DNA from: Candidatus Competibacteraceae bacterium
GTDB lineage: Bacteria; Pseudomonadota; Gammaproteobacteria; Competibacterales; Competibacteraceae
Direction of reading: 5' to 3'
DNA length: 11,613 bases
Assembly: GCA_020445005.1 (NCBI GenBank)
Contig: JAGRHM010000113.1
Coordinates: 1 to 11,613, forward strand
This document shows, piece after piece, positions 6,870-11,613 of this stretch. The position numbers were made by a program, and so were the translations under genes. The notes under the pieces are model-generated. The model was not told the DNA's origin, searched no databases, and saw nothing but the letters and a program-made list of their open reading frames with translations. Positions within the stretch are counted from its first letter, which is position 1. Each line of letters starts with the position of its first letter.

Positions 6870-7661
6870 ATGAAAGCACTATCACTCGCGATTACTCTGC
6901 TAGTAATGCTGACATGGGGGTATCCCATCTCGACGAAAGCCTCGGGTTGCGCCGCGAGCAGCTCGCCTCAGCGCACCGCGCTTGTGGAACTCTATACCTC
7001 CGAGGGGTGCAACAGTTGCCCGCCAGCGGATCGCTGGCTGAGTCGCCAGACCGTGCAGGCTTGGGATCCACGCCAAATCACGGCGTTGGCGTTCCATGTC
7101 GATTACTGGGATCGCCTGGGTTGGAAAGACCGTTTTGCCCAGCCGGCATTCAGTGCTCGACAGCGGGCCTTGGCGGCGCAACAGGGTTCCCAAACTGTCT
7201 ACACGCCGCAAATTATGGTCAGTGGTCAAACCCTGATGCAGTGGCGGCAACCGGATATCTTCGCGCGCCGAATCGCTGACCTCACGACGCAACCAGCGCC
7301 CGCCGATCTCCAGGTTGAATTATTCGCGGAAGCTGAACAGTGGCGGGTGCAGACCACAGGCCGGATGCGCTCGCCCGTGGCGTCAAACAACGTGGGGGTT
7401 TTCGTAGCCGTTTACCAGGATCAGCTCAGTAGCCAAGTCACCGCCGGGGAAAATACCGGGAAGCGTTTGTGGCATGACCGGGTCGTGCGGTCGTTAGAAG
7501 GACCGTTAAATATTGACCCCAACGGACATTTTACCCACTCAGTATTGTTTCGCCTACCGAATGAGTTTGTTGCTCGGAATGCCGGTGTTGTGATTTTTCT
7601 TCAACAGATTCTGGATGGCGAAGTGTTGCAGGCGCTGGCGTTGGTTGCTTGTTCAGACTAA
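6870..7661 (+). CDS. Secreted DUF1223 protein with CxxC (thioredoxin-like)
   Basis: The 263-residue protein has an N-terminal signal peptide (M-K-A-L-S-L then a hydrophobic stretch to about residue 17, cleavage probably near A-S-G at 24-26), so it is probably periplasmic. The DUF1223 hallmarks are clear: V-E-L-Y-T-S-E-G-C47-N-S-C50-P-P-A-D near the mature N-terminus, and A-F-H-V-D-Y-W-D-R-L-G-W-K-D-R-F with a following R-Q at about residues 76-100. The motif T-P-Q-(I)-M-V-S-G also fits. The CxxC sits at the position of a thioredoxin active site, so a redox role in the envelope is plausible, but the biochemical function of the family is not established to my knowledge. Length is normal. The ribosome binding site is weak (GAGA at 6857-6860). 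The gene stands alone between the CheB-CheR fusion and a convergent gene. Confidence 0.88.
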   Translation: MKALSLAITLLVMLTWGYPISTKASGCAASSSPQRTALVELYTSEGCNSCPPADRWLSRQTVQAWDPRQITALAFHVDYWDRLGWKDRFAQPAFSARQRALAAQQGSQTVYTPQIMVSGQTLMQWRQPDIFARRIADLTTQPAPADLQVELFAEAEQWRVQTTGRMRSPVASNNVGVFVAVYQDQLSSQVTAGENTGKRLWHDRVVRSLEGPLNIDPNGHFTHSVLFRLPNEFVARNAGVVIFLQQILDGEVLQALALVACSD

Positions 7662-7719
7662 CAGGATTCGCATTCCTGCGAGGGCTGTCTGACAGCTTCC
7701 CAGGATACTGATCTATGCC

Positions 7720-7757
7720 GCCCCGGTCGGCTGGAAGCTATACTCCCCAACCGGGGC
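7720..7757. terminator. Hairpin between convergent genes, possible terminator
   Basis: The arms GCCCCGGT (7720-7727) and ACCGGGGC (7750-7757) pair perfectly over 8 bp with a 22-base loop that can add two more G-C pairs. It lies between the stop of the DUF1223 gene (7661) and the stop of the convergent minus-strand gene (7789), where a bidirectional terminator would be expected. No T-run follows on either strand, so it is not a canonical intrinsic terminator. A shorter palindrome, GCTGTC-T-GACAGC, lies at 7684-7696. Confidence 0.4.
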
Positions 7758-7788
7758 TTGCAAAATTACAATAGTGCTGGGCGGTTGA

Positions 7789-8289
7789 CTACCGCATTTC
7801 CCAGCCCATGGTGTCCCAATATCCGGCGGGCTGCTTGTCCTCCATGACTTCCGATCCGCCACTGGAAACCATCAATATCAAATCCCCCGGACCTTTAATG
7901 GTCTTACCACCCTCGCCTTCTATGGTTACGCCTTCAGGAACCATGAGCGAGATGACCGCAAAGTCCCTGACTTTCTCTGCAGGCATTCCAAAATACTGTT
8001 CAGCGTTCATGAAACTGGACATGAACGCTTCATCCTTCTGCATCTCCTTAACATACGGAGATTCCAGCAGCTTGATTCGAGAGCCTGGCACCATCACGAT
8101 CGAGCCGCCTTTCTTGACTTCTCCCTTCTGGTTGGTGACCGTTACTCCTTCAGGCACGAGAAACTTGTACACCATTTCCTTTTTGCCAATGCCATTGGGG
8201 AAGCTTTCATTGTTGAATCCCTGGGCCTGGACGGCCACGGCGCTAAACAGCAAGACCAAAGCTACGCTCAAGATGCGAAAAATTTTCAT
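7789..8289 (-). CDS. Secreted protein of unknown function with two VPEGVT repeats
   Basis: The product is 166 residues with a clear signal peptide: M-K-I-F-R-I, a hydrophobic core, and a probable cleavage after A-V-Q-A at about residues 20-23. The mature part has no cysteine and no membrane helix. It holds two copies of a roughly 26-residue unit, at 44-69 (V-P-E-G-V-T-V ... V-K-K-G-G-S-I-V-M-V-P-G) and 116-141 (V-P-E-G-V-T-I ... I-K-G-P-G-D-L-I-L-M-V), joined by a charged, methionine-rich helix-like segment. The alternating hydrophobic and glycine-rich pattern suggests small beta structures. I do not recognise a named family. The start at 8289 is chosen because AGGTGA lies 8-10 bases upstream; a TTG two codons earlier would sit inside that spacing. 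The gene is convergent to the DUF1223 gene and preceded by two hairpins, so it is probably transcribed alone. Confidence 0.8.
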   Translation of the reverse strand: MKIFRILSVALVLLFSAVAVQAQGFNNESFPNGIGKKEMVYKFLVPEGVTVTNQKGEVKKGGSIVMVPGSRIKLLESPYVKEMQKDEAFMSSFMNAEQYFGMPAEKVRDFAVISLMVPEGVTIEGEGGKTIKGPGDLILMVSSGGSEVMEDKQPAGYWDTMGWEMR

Positions 8290-8326
8290 CTTCAAATCAC
8301 CTCAGATTGTTGATTCAAGTGCTCAG

Positions 8327-8347
8327 GATTGAATGCATCATTCAATC
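8327..8347. promoter_or_regulatory. Perfect inverted repeat, 9-bp arms, upstream of the VPEGVT-repeat gene
   Basis: GATTGAATG (8327-8335) and CATTCAATC (8339-8347) are exact inverse complements separated by three bases. The element begins 37 bases upstream of the minus-strand start codon at 8289, so it lies in the promoter or 5' leader of that gene. Its symmetry and size fit an operator for a dimeric regulator, or a leader hairpin. The function is inference. Confidence 0.55.
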
Positions 8348-8352
8348 TTCCT

Positions 8353-8374
8353 CAGGGGTGCGAGAACACCCCTG
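8353..8374. repeat. Perfect 8-bp stem hairpin next to the inverted repeat
   Basis: CAGGGGTG (8353-8360) and CACCCCTG (8367-8374) pair perfectly around a six-base loop. It lies five bases beyond the 8327-8347 inverted repeat, and CTCAGG occurs in front of both elements (8322 and 8351). No T-run follows in either direction. It could be part of the same regulatory leader or the end of a small repeat element. Confidence 0.5.
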
Positions 8375-8528
8375 TAATCAGCGGCCGGTCCTGGTGACTG
8401 CACCACTGCTCTCAATTCCCGGCCATGCTTCCGCATCAACCGGTGAAAAATACAGCTCCGTTCACAACTACGACTCACCGTTACCAAAATCTTTCTCTGA
8501 CATAGAGCTTGTCCAACAGATCCGCCTG

Positions 8529-8669
8529 CTAAAGAATAGCCTTTAGCAACTCATGCTGCAGGCGTTCAATGCCCTGCTGATCAAGATCGCTGACAGCCAA
8601 AAAGGATGTGCAGCAGCAGCCAATGGAAAGACCAGAGCGATCACAAAACGAAACTTGGACGGTAAATCC
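8529..8669 (-). pseudogene. Possible C-terminal remnant of a lost gene (PilZ-like ending)
   Basis: A minus-strand frame bounded upstream by a TAA (8672-8670) and ending in a TAG (8531-8529) encodes 46 residues with no ATG. The second half reads F-L-A-V-S-D-L-D-Q-Q-G-I-E-R-L, then Q-H-E-L-L-K-A-I-L. This resembles the F-x-x-(L/S)-x-x-x-x-x-x-I-E-R-x-(I/L) end of PilZ domains, and the first half (T-V-Q-V-S-F) would suit a barrel strand. The similarity is short and could be chance. No start codon or N-terminal half is found upstream, so if real it is a broken gene. Confidence 0.22.
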
Positions 8670-8729
8670 TTAGTCAACGTTTACTGATCTCAACGTAGAT
8701 TAAGATTAGCATAAAGTTGCGACCCAAAT

Positions 8730-8757
8730 TTGACATCAAAGCACTCAAGCCAATACT
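8730..8757 (+). promoter_or_regulatory. Candidate sigma-70 promoter upstream of the dadA-like gene
   Basis: A perfect -35 hexamer TTGACA at 8730-8735 is followed after 16 bases by AATACT (8752-8757, four of six matches to TATAAT). It points toward the dehydrogenase gene and would give a leader of about 150 bases. The weak -10 makes this tentative. Confidence 0.3.
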
Positions 8758-8914
8758 GCTGATCGGGTCACGACGCTGGCAAGATTACCCACGAGGATAT
8801 TTTTCTCGAAATGGGACAGTTGGACCGTTCCAGAGTGCTTCACTCCGTGGCCGGGCTCTTGCGATAGCTCCCATGGCCAAAGTCTAAACTTAATCCTCGG
8901 AGGAAGAACAGAAA

Positions 8915-10150
8915 ATGCATGTAGGTATCCTTGGCGCTGGCGTAATCGGCATTACTACGGCTTATAGCCTCTTGCGCCGAGGTATGCGCGTCACGGTCAT
9001 CGACCGCGCCTCCGGGGTTGCCCAGGGCGCGAGCTTTGGGAATGGGGGACAGTTAAGCTATTCCTATGTTAACCCGTTGGCGTCGCCTGATCTGCTCAAG
9101 GGGCTGCCACGAATGATAGTCGGCGGCGATCCGGCATTCCGGATTCAATACGCCCCCAGTATCAAATTAGTCCAATGGGGACTGCAATTTCTCATGAATT
9201 GCCGATCGGCGGCCACAGCGCGCAATACTGCGCGATTAACCCGGTTAGCGATCTTTTCCAGAACAGCTTTACATCGTATCGTCGAAGAACACAATCTCGA
9301 TTTCCATTTTCGCAGAAATGGCAAAATCGTGTTGCTTGCCAGCACTGCGGACCTGTCTCACGCGCGCAATGCCTGCGAGATGAAGAATACGCTAGGCTGT
9401 GCGATGCGTGTTCTAGATCGCTCTGCTCTCATTGATCTGGAGCCATCACTCGCCGATGGCCCAAACGATTTTGTCGGCGGCATTTACGCAGCGATCGACG
9501 AAGCCGGCGACTCCCACGCCTTTGTTCAGCGGTTGGTTGACCTTTGTCATCGATCACCAGATTTTCATCTGCATCTCGGAACGAATATTAAACAGATTCG
9601 CCCTGGCAGCCGACGAATTACTGCGATCGAAACCGATCAAGGGGATTTCACTGCGGATGCCTACGTGCTGGCGTTAGGCGCCGAGAGTCCGTTGATGACC
9701 CGAAATTTACGCCTTAACCTTCCCATCTATCCGCTGAAGGGTTACAGCGTCACGGTTCCAATCGGGGAGGGCGCTCCGGTAGCTAGCGTCACCGATAGCC
9801 GCAACCGGACGGTTTTTTGTGCGCTTGGGGATGATCTTCGCATCGCCGGCATCGCTGAACTGGTTGGTTACGATCAGCGCGTGGAGCAGAAACGGATTGA
9901 TCAGTTGATCAGATTGGCTCAAAAACGCTTTCCTGGCGGCGGCGACTATGCGACGGTGATCAATCGCTGGCAGGGATGGCGTCCGTTAACGCCATCCAGC
10001 TTGCCCCTGATTGGACCGGCACCGCAATATGACAACCTGTTCATCAACGCTGGACATGGTTTGTTTGGCTGGACGCTCGCTTGCGGGAGCGCTGAACTGA
10101 TCGCTGAATGGATGAATGGCAAAGAGACGGCGAGAGTTGCTTTTCGTTAG
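8915..10150 (+). CDS. D-amino acid dehydrogenase, DadA-like FAD-dependent oxidoreductase
   Basis: The 411-residue protein belongs to the DAO superfamily. The N-terminal dinucleotide fold is V3-G-I-L-G7-A-G9-V-I-G12 with the acidic end of the second strand in V-T-V-I-D-R, followed by the DadA-type segment A-S-F-G-N-G-G-Q-L-S and V-N-P-L-A-S-P. The C-terminal FAD-contact block W-R-P-L-T-P-S-S-L-P-L-I-G-P ends in N-A-G-H-G-L-F-G-W-T-L, as in DadA. DadA oxidises D-amino acids, especially D-alanine, to 2-oxo acids and passes electrons to the respiratory chain at the inner membrane. No alanine racemase lies next to it, unlike in dadAX operons, so the true substrate could be another D-amino acid or a related amine. 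The ribosome binding site is strong (GGAGGA at 8899-8904, spacing 10). Length is slightly below the usual 430 or so. Confidence 0.88.
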   Translation: MHVGILGAGVIGITTAYSLLRRGMRVTVIDRASGVAQGASFGNGGQLSYSYVNPLASPDLLKGLPRMIVGGDPAFRIQYAPSIKLVQWGLQFLMNCRSAATARNTARLTRLAIFSRTALHRIVEEHNLDFHFRRNGKIVLLASTADLSHARNACEMKNTLGCAMRVLDRSALIDLEPSLADGPNDFVGGIYAAIDEAGDSHAFVQRLVDLCHRSPDFHLHLGTNIKQIRPGSRRITAIETDQGDFTADAYVLALGAESPLMTRNLRLNLPIYPLKGYSVTVPIGEGAPVASVTDSRNRTVFCALGDDLRIAGIAELVGYDQRVEQKRIDQLIRLAQKRFPGGGDYATVINRWQGWRPLTPSSLPLIGPAPQYDNLFINAGHGLFGWTLACGSAELIAEWMNGKETARVAFR

Positions 10151-10202
10151 TGAGGTTGAAAGCATTTTTAATCGAAGATACACATCAATCCACGGATCTG
10201 TT

Positions 10203-10227
10203 TGTTATACTCAAAAGCCTTTTGGGT
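10203..10227 (+). promoter_or_regulatory. Candidate extended -10 promoter overlapping a short inverted repeat
   Basis: TGT-TATACT at 10203-10211 matches an extended -10 element with five of six bases of the hexamer; no good -35 stands at the right distance. It overlaps an inverted repeat, ACTCAAA (10209-10215) and TTTGGGT (10221-10227), with the perfect core CAAAAG-C-CTTTTG. It lies about 130 bases upstream of the methyltransferase start. A repressor could act there, but this is inference. Confidence 0.3.
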
Positions 10228-10343
10228 AGTCTTGGCTGGCGGATGCTTCATCGCACCGTTAGTTGATTTCCTCTAACTGTTTGATAAATAGAGGGGCTGC
10301 TTGACAAAGTACTCATCCAAACCTTGACGTTATGGGAGTTACG

Positions 10344-11015
10344 ATGACAAAGAAAGCCGACAAAGTGTCCAGTTGGGACGCCGTCAAACAGGCTCACGCA
10401 TTGGATGGCGACGCTTCGCGCCTCAAAGCCTACTACCAGGAATGGGCTGAGCGATACGATGACGATGTGCGCAACGAGCAATACAGCGCACCCGCCTATA
10501 TCGCTGATCTGCTAAAACGGTTACCCATCAACGACGATACGATGGTTGATCCTGAAAACCCGGAAATCAGCATCCTCGATGCGGGATGTGGCACCGGTTT
10601 AGTGGGCAAGGAGCTTGCCCATCGCGGGTATCGTCGTATCGATGGTTTCGATATCAGTCCGGAGATGACTGATAAGGCAAAGGAAACAGGTGCTTACCGT
10701 TCTCTGCGCGGTAACGTGGATCTTACTCGGCGAATGCAGGAGTATCCTGACGACCAGTACGATGTCACGGTGTCCTGCGGGGTGTTTACGCTGGGACATG
10801 TGCCGCCTCAATCCCTCCTGGAGCTGGTTCGGGTGACGAAAAAAAATGGCTTGATTGTGGTTAGCACCCGCAACAGCTACTGCGAAAGCTCGAATTTTGA
10901 ATCTTTCTGCCAAAAATTGCAGGAAGAGGAAAAAGTCAAACTGGTTCACCATGTGTCCGACGGTCCTTATATTGAGGAAGAGGGCGCGCAGTACTGGATC
11001 TTTGCAGTCGCCTGA
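10344..11015 (+). CDS. Class I SAM-dependent methyltransferase, METTL27 (WBSCR27)-like
   Basis: From ATG 10344 the product is 223 residues, soluble, without signal peptide. Motif I is I77-L-D-A-G-C-G-T-G-L-V-G88, and the SAM ribose-binding aspartate is D103 in G-F-D-I-S. D139-to-F148 (Q-Y-D-V-T-V-S-C-G-V-F) forms strand 4 and its motif. The region before motif I (D-A-S-R-L-K-A-Y-Y-x-E-W-A-E-R-Y-D-D-D-V ... Y-x-A-P) is typical of the family related to human METTL27. The methyl acceptor is not known and the neighbours do not suggest one. An ATG at 10332 would add four residues, but it overlaps the likely ribosome binding site GGGAG (10334-10338), which is well placed only for 10344. An A8 tract at 10839-10846 encodes T-K-K-N. 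Confidence 0.87.
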   Translation: MTKKADKVSSWDAVKQAHALDGDASRLKAYYQEWAERYDDDVRNEQYSAPAYIADLLKRLPINDDTMVDPENPEISILDAGCGTGLVGKELAHRGYRRIDGFDISPEMTDKAKETGAYRSLRGNVDLTRRMQEYPDDQYDVTVSCGVFTLGHVPPQSLLELVRVTKKNGLIVVSTRNSYCESSNFESFCQKLQEEEKVKLVHHVSDGPYIEEEGAQYWIFAVA

Positions 11016-11037
11016 GATGCTCCAACTGTGAATAGCT

Positions 11038-11060
11038 CCCTCTCTCTCCGTGGGAGAGGG
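11038..11060. repeat. CCCTCTC...GAGAGGG hairpin, possibly a dispersed repeat
   Basis: CCCTCTC (11038-11044) pairs with GAGAGGG (11054-11060), and two more pairs (one G-U) close a five-base loop, giving a 9-bp stem. It lies 22 bases after the methyltransferase stop, without a following T-run. Hairpins with this core, often followed by GATGAGGGC-like sequence as here, are frequent between genes in many gammaproteobacteria, so it may be one copy of a dispersed palindromic repeat and may weaken read-through into the next gene. Confidence 0.45.
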
Positions 11061-11083
11061 ACAAGAGATGAGGGCTTTCTTCG

Positions 11084-11497
11084 ATGATGATGAAACTTCG
11101 GAGATCATGGCAGCTTCATGCTCTGATTCTGGTAACTCTTTTACTCACAGGGACGCCTGTTGAAGTAACGCCGGAACCTAAAGTCCGCAAAACGCAAACC
11201 GGAACAGCGACTTATTATGCAAAACGGTTTCACGGCAGAACAACGGCGAGTGGCGTCAAGTTCAATCAGAATGCCTTAATGGCCGCTCACCACTACTGGC
11301 CTTTCGGTACTGTGGTGCGCGTGATTAACCGAGAGAATAAACGCACGGTGCGAGTACGGATCGTCGACCGCCTTGCCCGCCGATCAAAGGCCATCATTGA
11401 TCTGTCGCACAAGGCGGCCCGCGAGTTGCGATTCCTGAGAACCGGGCAGGGCCGGATTCCAGTGCGGCTTGAAGTTCTAAAGTGGGGGAAACGCTAG
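11084..11497 (+). CDS. RlpA-like double-psi beta-barrel protein, short form
   Basis: The 137-residue protein has an N-terminal hydrophobic leader (about residues 10-24, after M-M-M-K-L-R-R), so it is exported or membrane-anchored. It lacks the lipobox cysteine of RlpA lipoproteins. Residues 38-132 are one double-psi beta-barrel: T-G-T-A-T-Y-Y-A-K-R-F-H-G-R-T-T-A-S-G, A-L-M-A-A-H, P-F-G-T-V-V-R-V, V-R-I-V-D95-R, I-I-D106-L-S and P-V-R-L-E-V-L. RlpA proteins cleave glycan strands lacking stem peptides at the septum. Here V58 stands where RlpA proteins usually have glutamate after T-A-S-G, and the usual R-G-P after the aspartate motif is R-L-A; the SPOR domain of long RlpA proteins is absent. 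Activity is therefore doubtful. Three consecutive in-frame ATGs (11084, 11087, 11090) follow GAGGG at 11070-11074; the first is arbitrary. Confidence 0.85.
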   Translation: MMMKLRRSWQLHALILVTLLLTGTPVEVTPEPKVRKTQTGTATYYAKRFHGRTTASGVKFNQNALMAAHHYWPFGTVVRVINRENKRTVRVRIVDRLARRSKAIIDLSHKAARELRFLRTGQGRIPVRLEVLKWGKR

Positions 11498-11534
11498 TTT
11501 TACTTGAAGCGTTGTCTTCAGTGAGGGGGCCGAC

Positions 11535-11613
11535 ATGCGTATTGTGATGTTGCTTATTGTGGTGGTTATTGTCGGTATAACCCTGGTTCAACAGCAATTC
11601 CCGCTCTCTCTGT
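11535..11613 (+). CDS. Start of a small membrane protein, truncated by window end
   Basis: ATG 11535 follows a good ribosome binding site (GAGGGGG at 11523-11529, spacing 5) and opens a frame that stays open to the end of the window. The 26 visible residues begin M-R-I-V-M and form one hydrophobic helix (L-L-I-V-V-V-I-V-G-I-T-L-V) followed by Q-Q-Q-F-P, which suggests a signal anchor or signal peptide. It starts 37 bases after the RlpA-like gene and may share its transcript. I do not recognise the family from this fragment. Confidence 0.6.
   Translation, partial: MRIVMLLIVVVIVGITLVQQQFPLSL

Larger units (their letters stand above)
8290..8914. other. Gene-free stretch of 625 bases with hairpins, a possible gene remnant and a candidate promoter
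   Basis: I see no intact gene. The minus-strand ribosome binding site and the two hairpins occupy the first 85 bases. A + strand frame from 8307 to 8546 has low-complexity, antisense-like content, no ribosome binding site and no recognisable domain. From 8529 to 8669 the minus strand has a protein-like tail, listed separately. From about 8700 to 8886 the + strand is open in one frame, but the content is unconvincing. The final 20 bases carry the ribosome binding site of the next gene. Confidence 0.6.

Noticed and set aside
7808..8332. Plus-strand frame of 174 residues opposite the VPEGVT-repeat gene
   Set aside because: The minus-strand frame has a signal peptide, a ribosome binding site and internal repeats; the plus-strand frame has none of these and is proline- and serine-rich antisense content.
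8307..8546. Plus-strand frame of 79 residues in the gap
   Set aside because: It covers the hairpins, has no ribosome binding site and no recognisable content.
10301..10329. TTGACA as the -35 of a promoter for the methyltransferase gene
   Set aside because: No acceptable -10 lies 16-18 bases downstream, and it is too close to the start codon.
10599..11108. Minus-strand frame of 169 residues opposite the methyltransferase
   Set aside because: It is antisense to a clear SAM-binding protein and has no domain of its own.

Overview
The window reads as chromosomal DNA of a gammaproteobacterium. The grounds are the gene order SURF1 - thioredoxin-like protein - heme A synthase - heme O synthase, together with PilZ, RlpA and D-amino acid dehydrogenase genes of proteobacterial type, at moderate-to-high GC. 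No gene is diagnostic of a genus; a relative of the Competibacter group is only a guess. There are no RNA genes, CRISPR arrays, intact insertion sequences or phage genes that I can support.

Positions 1-3051 are the tail of a cytochrome c oxidase assembly cluster, all on the + strand and tightly packed: a SURF1 C-terminus, a membrane-anchored thioredoxin-fold protein with a Sco-like CxxxC, ctaA and ctaB, the last two overlapping by ATGA. These proteins make heme A and help build the aa3-type oxidase. A small PilZ protein (3106-3513) follows where related clusters often carry a sco gene.

Positions 3514-3821 look gene-free at first. On the minus strand, however, they hold what reads as a decayed fragment of a type II NADH dehydrogenase (or a related flavoprotein), interrupted by an in-frame TAG, with two interlocked palindromes at the break. 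A 976-residue CheB-CheR-coiled coil-PAS-PAS fusion follows (3822-6752), with neither a receiver nor a kinase domain. Next comes a secreted DUF1223 protein (6870-7661). Convergent to it is a small secreted protein of unknown function built on two copies of a VPEGVT repeat (7789-8289, minus strand).

Positions 8290-8914 form a 625-base gap. It contains two strong hairpins just upstream of the minus-strand gene, a short minus-strand reading frame that may be the end of a lost gene, and a candidate promoter for the next gene. After it come a DadA-like D-amino acid dehydrogenase (8915-10150), a METTL27-like methyltransferase (10344-11015), an RlpA-like double-psi beta-barrel protein (11084-11497), and the first 26 codons of a small membrane protein cut off by the window end.

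I did not find a convincing previously undescribed multi-gene system. The observations most worth checking are the NADH dehydrogenase remnant, the paired hairpins upstream of the VPEGVT-repeat protein, that protein itself, and the altered key residues in the PilZ and RlpA-like proteins.
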